Source: Saururus chinensis (Eukaryota; Streptophyta; Magnoliopsida; Piperales; Saururaceae). From it: a DNA stretch of 64,000 bases. The DNA lies in the NCBI GenBank assembly GCA_035235625.1, contig CP141144.1, forward strand, positions 20,147,014-20,211,013, read 5' to 3'. The notes below the pieces were generated by a model that was not told the origin of the DNA, ran no database searches, and saw only the letters and a list, made by a program, of their open reading frames with translations. A program made the position numbers and the translations under genes. This document shows, one piece after another, positions 55,694-64,000 of this stretch; positions within the stretch are counted from its first letter, which is position 1, and the number at the start of each line of letters is the position of its first letter.

Positions 55694-58680
55694 GAAAATA
55701 AATGAGATACAATTGACTGCCAGATCTTTACCTCTCGAGGCCTTAGAGCTTTGGGAATTATTTTACCATAAGAGAAAAATAGAAAACATCAAGCAAGAGC
55801 TAAGGGATCAAAATGTCAATCATGAGTATAGAAAACAAAACTTAAAATATTTTTTTATTACTCCCTTCATCTTATATAAATAGAGGCTCATTTACATGGG
55901 CCTAGGCTCCTGTGTTTATATAGGCCTGCCTTATACTCGACCGCATGAGCCCAGACCCTTAGGACAACCGGATTTAAATCCGACGGTTTATATTACTCTT
56001 GGGTATTTAATTTTTGAGTAACGTAGGATATTAAATTTAGATTTGATAGCCCTAAGGGCTTGGGCTGACCAATCGTCATGAACCCAAGCTTTTATAAACT
56101 TTTACCATATAAATAGTTATATTTAAAAAAAATTATTGAATACTAAAACCCACATCTTGTTAGAAGTAAACATTACATTTAATGGGTTAAGCCTATATCA
56201 TTAAGATGTGCATGATATTTATGTAGGTCAAGCCCATATTACTTGAGTGGGTTAAGCCCATATGGTAGAAAGAGTCCAAACCCACTTTATATTGAATGAG
56301 AATAACACATGTAAATTGGTTGAAGGAGTGAACAGTCTCACATCTCCTAGAAGAAGATGATGATGTTGATATATAAGGCACAAGTTTGGTCTTTCAAGTT
56401 AGGCCCTTTGGGCCAACCTACTTTTGTGGTGGGTGAAACATGTTGGACCCATACACGTAGGTGGACTAACTTTCATGCGCACATTGCTGGCCTGGTTTGG
56501 TTCACACACGCGGTCGATTGGCCGGGTTGGGTCGGGTCAACAAGATAATATTTTTGGGACAAATTCATTTGGTTTGATTTTTTTATTTATTTAATTTAGT
56601 TTTCTATTGACCAAAATAAGTCTTGATTTTCTTTTTTCTAAAGAATGTGTTTGTTAATGGATGGACGCATCCGTTTGAATAGGACGATTTCTGCATTAAT
56701 CCAATTTTAGATTTTCCATCTATTTTCTTTTTGTGAGAGCATACATATTGTGGTTCGTTGCATGTATTGTGTTAGAGGTGCTCCTATAGTATGTGGTTGA
56801 TCGTCTTATCTTGGGAGGTAGACGCCAAAAAGTCCTGAGCACCGTTAAGAATGACAAATTCTATCTTAAGGACATAGTGACTTACTTGATTCAATAATAA
56901 TCTTTCTAGTAAGATTTCTCATCACAATATTTGTAAATGTATGAAAATAACACATCTAAAAAAAAACTTATAATATTTTTTAAATATTTAATTATTTAAA
57001 TTTAATAAAATAAAATTATTAATATAAAATAAACTATTTTGACGAATAAACTACTAAGATGTCATAGAAGTTGCCCATAGTGGGAGTATAAACTGTGAAC
57101 TGCCCAAGCACAAACATGTATGCTAAAATACGGTAAACAGGTAAAGGTCACCAACCAGTTTGGGATGGATAGGATTGATCCAATTCAATCTCGTCATTCA
57201 GCGTGTCATGTCTTGTAATGGAAGACAGTAGGCACTCTATTTTTGCCCTAATATATCACCAATCTTGTAAATGATGACCATTTTAATAATACAAAGTGCC
57301 ATAAATAATGGCTAAAGTTGGTATTTTACTCTTTATGTTTTCTATAATGTCCCTTATATATAAGTTGAAATTGTATATAGTTTATGTATATTTTCGTTAA
57401 GACTCTTTATATAGAATTTAAATAGAAGATAAGTATGAGTATCCTCCTTTAATTAAATTATTTTAGATGGTTGTTGTGCATGCCCTATTTTTTATTTTAA
57501 TTTTTAATATAAATTTTGTAAGATTATATTTTCTACTTTTGAATTTAAATTTGCATATTTTTAATATTATTGGATGAACTCTATGAAATAAGACTCCATG
57601 TTTGTATGTTTTTATAAAAAAAATTTATAGGTTTTATGCATATAACATGCTTATGGATAATATAATTTTATATTTTTTTATCTATATTACATATATTTAG
57701 ATTCACGTATTCCAAACACTTTTGGATAATTTTCGATAAACTCTATAAAATGAGACCCAATTCAAAACTTATCCGTAATATAAATGGTGTGCTTATAACA
57801 CAAAGTCTTTCGACACTATTATTTTCACCGACTAACAACCTAAAATTAATTACCAACTATAAATAATTAGATTTAATATAATACTTAAAATTATATATAT
57901 GTATAATTTATTATAATAATAATCATAAAAACGTGCAACAATAATGTGTAATAGAGACCTTTTATTTGACATATATATTTAATTTTTAAGTTATTTTATT
58001 TTTTTAACTAATCTATATTTATATATGCAAGCATTCTTACCCGTAAGCCCAAAATATAAAGTAGATAAATTTTGACCAAACCAATTTTCTATCGTACTTA
58101 ATCAATAGTTTCACCAATAATTACACCTACAAAATTTTAATTACGGACGTTCATTTTCATCCAAAAAGTGGCAGATGGGATGAAGGGGGGGCCAACCACA
58201 TAGGCTTGTGACAACGACGTGGGCTGACACGTGCTCCCTCGATGTGAACAGCTCCCATTAAAAATTTTCTTTTACGAAGTGTCAACTTGCCTAATGTGCA
58301 TTGTTTCCTCTCAACACCCCCAACTACCCAAACTTTCAGTGGGCCACCAACTAGGGTCCCACATTACAAGGACATACATTTTTTTAAGAAGCGTTTTATG
58401 TTCTTCATTCTCCTTAGTTTAAGTTGTGCATTGAACCCTTTATTTATAAAATTTACAGTATATATTAATATTATTTATATTATTACGATTTAATATATAA
58501 ATTTTAAATATTAAAAATTCTTATATTAACTCAATATAAATTAATATTAATATTATTTAAATTAATATGAGCTAATATATATTATTAATCTTAATTATAA
58601 AAAATTCTTATATTATCATAATATATATTAATATTAATATAAACTAATATATATTTTGTTAATTTTAAATATCAAGGACT
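55694..58680. other. Intergenic, no gene recognised
   Basis: Holds the phrase gggttaagccc(atat) three times at 56183-56262, probably an LTR relic, and very AT-rich DNA from 56900 to 58680 with palindromic attaatatta runs at 58450-58680. The frame at 55665-55883 is without a known domain. Confidence 0.35.
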
Positions 58681-59194
58681 CCGATAAGCGCCTTAAAAGA
58701 GCAGCAGAAAAATGTTTCTATTTGATACATCTAAGTAGGCGGGCCGGTCCAAAGTCCGGATAAAGCCCCGGGTTCCGATAAGCAGGACCCGGCCCACCGC
58801 TCCAGGGCCCCACCGTTCTTCCCATTCGCAATTAAACAAGGCACCCAATTAGCTAATTCCAAGCACGACAAGTAAAAGCCTAAACAGGAAATAATAAAAA
58901 AAATTCCATTAATTATCATCAAACTCACCGTATGCCCTTCTGCTTCCTTTTGGGCCTTTGGCCCGATTCCTGGCCTACTCCAAGAAAAATCCCATTTCCC
59001 GGCGAGCGTTTCGCTTCCGGCCGTCTGCGATTTTCCCGATTCTTGTATCCCCCGGGCTACGAATCGCGTCCCTCCGGCGTCCTCTAGAGGCTGCGAGTCG
59101 GCGTTCGGCCCACCAACCGGAGGCCTGAAGGGTGGGAGTGGGTTGGTGCCGGTTTGGCTTGCTGTTTGAGGGTTTGGAAGCTTGGGTTGATTCG
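58680..59194 (+). promoter_or_regulatory. Promoter and 5' UTR region of the ARI gene
   Basis: G+C rises sharply from about 58740, as is common at plant gene starts. No open frame on the plus strand joins the gene except a possible N-terminal extension from 59132. I see no clear TATA box. Confidence 0.4.
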
Positions 59195-62100
59195 ATGTGG
59201 GGAGTGGACTCGGAGGACGACATGCACGACGCCAACGACGTGGAGTCCTTCGACGATGACTATTACAGCGGCGGCACGCCGGGGGAGAGCGACGGCGAGT
59301 TTTTGGATGACAACTACGGCCTTGGCGCTGATGACGATGACTACGACGACTCCAGTGAATCTAGTCTTCAACGCCCACAGGTGATTTTTGTTTTTTGTTT
59401 AAGTGGTTATGAATGACTTCTTTATTGATGAAGCTGATTTTGAAATGTGAAAATTATATGTTCAATTGCAGTGTTTAATATTTGCACAATTAGTTTAATT
59501 GCCAAGTCTTGCTTCATCTGTTTGATTTGTTTATATGTCTAAGGGATTATTATCCAGATCATTATTTCTCGTCTGAGAAGATTAGTATCTGATAAAATCT
59601 TGCTCATTATTATCTTATTTTAAACATGCTTCAATACTTTTATTCTGTTAATAGAATAAAGTGCATATAAGATAATTTCTCTGTCATTTTTTCTATCACT
59701 TGTGCATTATTTCTTTGCGTCAGGAATGGTATTCGGTTTTAAGCAATGAGGATATTCTCGTACGCCAACAAGAAGATATATCAACAATATCTACTGTGCT
59801 TTCGTTGCCAAGGGAGTCAGCTAGTATTTTACTGCGTTACTATAACTGGTAGAACACTCTTCACCACTGTTAGAGATCATCATTGTACTTATTGTCATCA
59901 TCATCTATGATTTGTCCCCGCATTTAACTTCGGTATGAAGAAACAATGGTACAGAATCCAATGTGAGGAAACGTTATGGAAGGTTTGATTCATAAAATGA
60001 TGGTTTTGATGTGCTTATTGTTGATATGATGCGATATTTTAACAATAATGATCATGAATTATTTATGTGCATGAGGCTTTTTTTTTTTACTCTTGTACCT
60101 TGCTGTCATTATTGCTCTTTTTTCCTTTCATTGGATGTCGGTACAATTTGTGCTTTTTACAAAAGCATAAAGTTATGCAAATTATCTGCTGTGTTATGCT
60201 TGATAGAACTGTTCCTGGTAATTCAGATTTTAATTGAATATTCTTTGGAATGAATACATGACCATGTTCTTATTGTTTTTCACCTTCTTTGAGATGAAAT
60301 TGATGTCTTATATTGGGATATCACTTCTCCCTTTTATATTTGGTCTCTACAGGGATGTCAGCAAGGTGCATGATGCCTGGTTTGCAGATGAGGAGAGAGT
60401 TCGCTCAAAAGTTGGTTTGTTGGAGAAACCAGTTGTTGTTATAAAGCCAAATGCCAAGGAAGTAAATGTTTCTTTTTTGTAAAATTGAGACCTAGGGATT
60501 TTGTTAATAAATAATCCTGCATTCTTGCTGCTTGTACTTGTATGAATCCATCATAAGTATCTACTTTCATATGTTGTTATACTAACAATTTATTTGTAAC
60601 TGCAGCTGACTTGTGGGATTTGTTTTGAAGCCTACCCTCATGCTCAGATGAAGGCTGCTTCTTGTGGTCATCCATTCTGTCGTACTTGCTGGAGAGGTTT
60701 TTATTCGTGCAACTTTTGAACAATCTTCTTGGAAAATTTTGTTTTAAATCTTTGTTATGTTTACACTGAAATTAATATGTCAAAAGTGTTTTACTGTCTA
60801 TGCTAGAAGTGTTGAGGTAAGACTTAAAGAGTCAACAGGTTTTAGAATAAGCAGAACTAAGATAAAGTATATGGAATTCAACTTTAGGGAATGTGGAACT
60901 ATAGGTGGGCCCCTAGTATAGATGGGCAAGAAGTGCTAACGTGTGAGCAATTCCACTATTTAGGCTTTGTTACCCTCAAGGAAGAGATATAGATGGTGAT
61001 GTGGTACATAGGTTAAATGTGGGTTGGGCAAAGTGGAGAGCTGCTTTGGGAGTGTTGTGTGATAGCCGCATCTCAATTTGGTTTAGAAGAATATTCTATA
61101 GGACAAGAGTAAGTTCAGTAATACTATATTGAGCAGAGTTTTGGGCCCCGAAGCAAAGTCATATGTAAAAATTGAATGTAGTGGAAATGAAGATGTTACG
61201 GTGGATGTGTGAGATTACCAAGAGACACTGGATTAGAAATGAATATAATAGAGAGAACTTAGAGGATAGCACCTTCAAGGAGAAGCTTAGTGAGAGTAGA
61301 TTGTTTTGTTATTGGCATTATACAAACATATGTAATGGATACCCAGTAAGATTGGAGGGGATGCGAGTTGTAGAGGCAAAATGGGGAAGATGAAGACCCT
61401 AGAGAGGTCATGGATGGAGTTAATAAGAATGGACATGATATGCTATCTCCTACAAAAAGTTAACACAAAACAGGCTATAGAGTTGAGGTGCAAGATCTGT
61501 GTTGTGGACCCCAAATTGTGGGGAAAAGGTGCTTTATATCATGATTATGGCGTGCTGTCTGTCCACTTCATTCAGCTAATTCTTAGTTATTTCACTTTTG
61601 TGCAACTGATAAGTTGGTAATTGTTTATAATTAAGTGGCTATTTCTCAAGCTGATTGTTTGAGTTACATGTGTTTGAAAAAATTAATTGTTATTAACATG
61701 TGATGAATATGACAGATTGCTGGATGGTGAGTGAACCTAATTATGATAAACCGATACTAGTTTTGTGGCATTAAATATTTTTCGAAGATTTTAGGTCATA
61801 CTTATGGCTTACTGAGTACATTAAAACTTTATTGATAACAAGAGATGTTGGGTGGTTACAGGAAGATTTTCTGTCCCTCCTATGTGGTAGTTCTAGCTAG
61901 CCAATTTATCCTAATTCTTCTCTGCTTTCAAAAACTTTCTCTGTAAAATTTCATTGCTATAACATTTTACATATATACGATAATTTAATTAAGGCCTCTG
62001 ATTTTGATGCCCTCCTTTTTTGATAAAAATAAGGAATGTGCCCTTTATTTCCAGATGTTGTAGCTAACTAGCTATCGTTAATTGGATATTCCAGTGAACC

Positions 62101-63361
62101 CTTGCATGTGACATCAGCAGCAAATAAACGGGGACACATTATAGTCAAAAGGGATGGGCCACCCAAATCAATGGCCTATACTTAATCTTTTGTATGTTAA
62201 ATATCAATACTTCAATTGTCATTTTATCTTTCGTGCTGTATTTGTCATTTTCTTTTAAGAGGGGGGAACAAGGAAGAAAAAAGGAGCTCTTTTTTGAGGT
62301 TTAGTATTTAATTTCTTTTAAATTTCTTCTTGAGTTTTTTTTTTCTTGTTTGACTGGTTACAGGTTATGTTAGCACATCAATAAATGATGGTCCAGGATC
62401 TTTGACACTGCGATGTCCTTACCCTTCTTGCGTTGCCACCGTGGGTGAAGACATGATTAATGTGTTGGCATCTGAGGATGATAAAGCAAAGTATTCTCGC
62501 TACCTTCTTAGATCTTATATTGAAGACAGTAGACGGGTATGTGCATGTTGCAAGGTTTCTGTCTTTTGGGCCATTTTTTAATGGGGTCTCACTCTTTTTG
62601 CTACAAGTGTATGTTGTGATCTGAAGGATTACAAAATCTCAAGCATGACATGCATGCTTATGTTTTCCTTAGTGTGGGATAGAGTTCATCACCATCAGCA
62701 CCTTATGCCATTTGTCCTGCATTATGTTTCACACTACAACATACTTGTGACCTATTTGATTATTATATATTAATGTAATAATTATCTGACGGATTTAATA
62801 TTTTATAATGCTAAATTATGATTTTTTTATTTTTTATTTCATTTGATAGACAAAATGGTGTCCTGCTCCTGGTTGTGAATATGCTGTGGATTATATCATG
62901 GGTAGCGGCAACTATGATGTCACATGCAGATGCTCATATTATTTCTGCTGGAATGTAAGTTTTTTATAAACAGCTTGTCAACATTTATGATTATACTGGA
63001 TACAGTTGATAAACCAAAAGTTACCATATGTGTTATATTTTTATGAATACCTGTAGTGTTCAGAAGAAGCACATCGCCCAGTGGATTGTGGCACCGTGTC
63101 CAAGTGGATATTGAAGAACAGTGCTGAGTCCGAGAATATGAACTGGTATGGCTTAATGTTATTAAAGACACTGCTTCTTGTGTTATCTTGGCATTATCTG
63201 GAGAACCTGTGGGAGTTGTGTGTCCAGGTATGTTTTGGGTGCTCCTATTTTTAGCATCTCGGAGCTGTTATTGCAATTAATGTTTTGGCAATGCTATCCG
63301 GTATATTTGTCTTAATGTTGACATTATCAAAGCTATTCTGGGAATTAGTTAAACTGGCTGC

Positions 63362-63410
<49 letters not shown>

Positions 63411-63559
63411 TTGTCATATCTGCTGACATGGTTAAAGTGGTAAATTGTCAGGATTTTGGCCAACTCCAAGCCTTGTCCAAAGTGCAAGCGCCCAATTGAA
63501 AAAAATCAAGGTTGCATGCATATGATTTGCACTCCACCTTGTAAATTTGAGTTCTGCTG
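59195..63559 (+). CDS. Ariadne-like RBR E3 ubiquitin ligase (ARI7/8 type), 5' eight exons
   Basis: Transfers ubiquitin from an E2 via a thioester on RING2. Exons 59195-59380, 59724-59848, 60353-60461, 60606-60696, 62364-62536, 62850-62954, 63057-63145 and 63452-63559; phases agree, 328 codons so far. The N-terminus is acidic and Gly-rich ([20 protein letters not shown]), as in plant ARIs. RING1 is [11 protein letters not shown] through [14 protein letters not shown] includes [15 protein letters not shown] and [20 protein letters not shown]2 is [20 protein letters not shown], where the Cys of NQGC is the catalytic one. The Ariadne domain and C-terminus lie beyond the window. Start chosen at MWGVDSEDD; an in-frame ATG at 59132 would add 21 residues unlike the family. 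Intron 4 carries a LINE relic, intron 7 a TA run. Confidence 0.92.
60830..61545 (+). pseudogene. LINE reverse-transcriptase C-terminal relic (ARI intron 4)
   Basis: Readings in shifting frames: [16 protein letters not shown], then [20 protein letters not shown], then [20 protein letters not shown]. Same family and segment as 33950-34340 but longer, reaching further into ORF2. It shares the tail 'caagatc..tgttgt' and 'aaattgtgg'. Many stops. In sense orientation with the host gene. Confidence 0.75.
61546..62363. other. ARI intron 4, right part; nothing recognised
   Basis: T-rich intronic sequence ending in the acceptor ggttacag at 62356-62363. Confidence 0.35.
63363..63410. repeat. (TA)n microsatellite in ARI intron 7
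   Basis: About 23 AT dinucleotides, only 41 bp upstream of exon 8. Confidence 0.9.
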
Positions 63560-63619
63560 GTAAATCTTTATCACATTGTTGTCTTTTAAATCGATACCAT
63601 ATATATGCTTAGTTTGTGT

Positions 63620-63773
63620 AGGGCTGCGAGCGGGCCTGGCCCTGTGGGCCAGGCGTGGGCAAGGGCCCAGGCCCTATTTGTTTTTTTGCAAGGTCTGGCC
63701 AGGGCCAAAAATCTGGCCCGGCCCTAAATTTAGGGATTGGGCCGGGCCACTGGCTTTTGGATCCAAACAGACC
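63620..63773. mobile_element. GGCC-rich hAT-like element end (ARI intron 8)
   Basis: Starts tagggctgcgagcgggc and is made of ggccaggc / gggccgggcc repeats in both orientations, a pattern common at ends of plant hAT-derived elements ('AGGG.TG...GGGCC'). The opposite end is not identified and may lie beyond the window. It directly abuts the MIPS-like fragment. Confidence 0.35.
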
Positions 63774-63922
63774 TAGATACCAGGCAGAGGGACCATGGAT
63801 TCCATGTAGAGCCTCAGCTGTTTCTGCAGGTTGATATCCAGGTCCTTGGCCCTGGACATGGCATCAGCCAGGTAGATGCTGCTAATGCTCCAGCCGCCAA
63901 TCACAATTTCATCCGGGTTCAC
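63774..63922 (-). pseudogene. Inositol-3-phosphate synthase exon fragment
   Basis: Read on the minus strand: [11 protein letters not shown], then [20 protein letters not shown], then [11 protein letters not shown] and a TAG. This is the highly conserved stretch of myo-inositol-1-phosphate synthase ('NPDDIVFGGW', 'LADAMARAK', '[20 protein letters not shown]'). The first base follows a splice-acceptor-like AG (63923-63924), so the piece corresponds to one genomic exon rather than a cDNA copy. It has changes at conserved sites (Asp to Ser after GGW, Pro to Leu in LRPYM), and Tyr of GIY is replaced by a stop. It lies antisense in an ARI intron, beside transposon-like sequence. Confidence 0.8.
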
Positions 63923-64000
63923 CTACTTTACCAAGCAACAAAGTTCGACAATCAATTGAAACTTAAATTCTAAATCAGCCAACATAGTAACTGAAGCATA

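Noticed and set aside
55665-55883. 72-codon frame with Glu/Leu-rich stretch after the LTR-like block
   Set aside because: Considered as a LINE or gag piece, but no block matched and it begins inside the LTR end.
59084-59371. Minus-strand frames opposite ARI exon 1
   Set aside because: Shadow of the GAC/GAT-rich acidic N-terminus of ARI; Val/Ile-rich and without a domain.

Overview
This window is nuclear DNA of a flowering plant. It holds long AT-rich stretches, split genes with GT-AG introns, families known from land plants (a plant-type WNK kinase, a PARN-like RNase of the CAF1 family, an Ariadne-type RBR ubiquitin ligase) and a dense load of decayed LTR retrotransposons, LINEs, MITEs and a Mutator-like element. 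Nothing I can see fixes the species.

Four host genes can be modelled. (1) A nine-exon WNK kinase lies on the minus strand at 5404-8371 (617 aa predicted); two of its introns carry U12-type (minor spliceosome) signals. (2) A small two-exon gene of unknown function lies on the minus strand at 22135-22766 (137 aa, basic N-half, acidic C-half) and has a short intron in its 5' leader. (3) An eight-exon PARN-like gene lies on the plus strand at 31134-48299 (612 aa). It is stretched to 17 kb by two giant introns full of transposons, and three of the four acidic residues expected of a DEDD nuclease are replaced. (4) The 5' part of an ARI7/8-like RBR E3 ligase lies on the plus strand from 59195. Exons 1-8 carry RING1, IBR and RING2 including the catalytic Cys; the gene runs off the right edge.

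Layout: 0-1.7 kb, copia remnant on the minus strand. 3.9-4.1 kb, MITE. 5.4-8.6 kb, WNK. 9-21 kb, gypsy and other LTR debris, long TA runs, Stowaway-like MITEs and a hAT-like end. 21.3-21.8 kb, copia pol relic. 22.1-23 kb, small gene. 25-28 kb, LTR-like. 28.36-30.52 kb, a Mutator-like element with a 9-bp target duplication, about 77-bp ends and an array of palindromes, about 600 bp upstream of the PARN-like gene. Inside the PARN-like introns: a LINE relic, a hAT BED-finger ORF, a copia element (38.8-43.2 kb) and a large inverted repeat (44.46-45.64 kb). 49.88-53.10 kb, a 3.2-kb solo LTR with a perfect 5-bp duplication. 53.8-55.7 kb, a second LTR-like block. 59.2 kb to the end, ARI, with a LINE relic in intron 4 and, at the right edge, GGCC-rich transposon-like sequence next to an exon-sized piece of inositol-3-phosphate synthase.

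The genes do not form a pathway; they are independent neighbours. All exon models come from reading frame, splice signals and family resemblance, and no transcript evidence was available.
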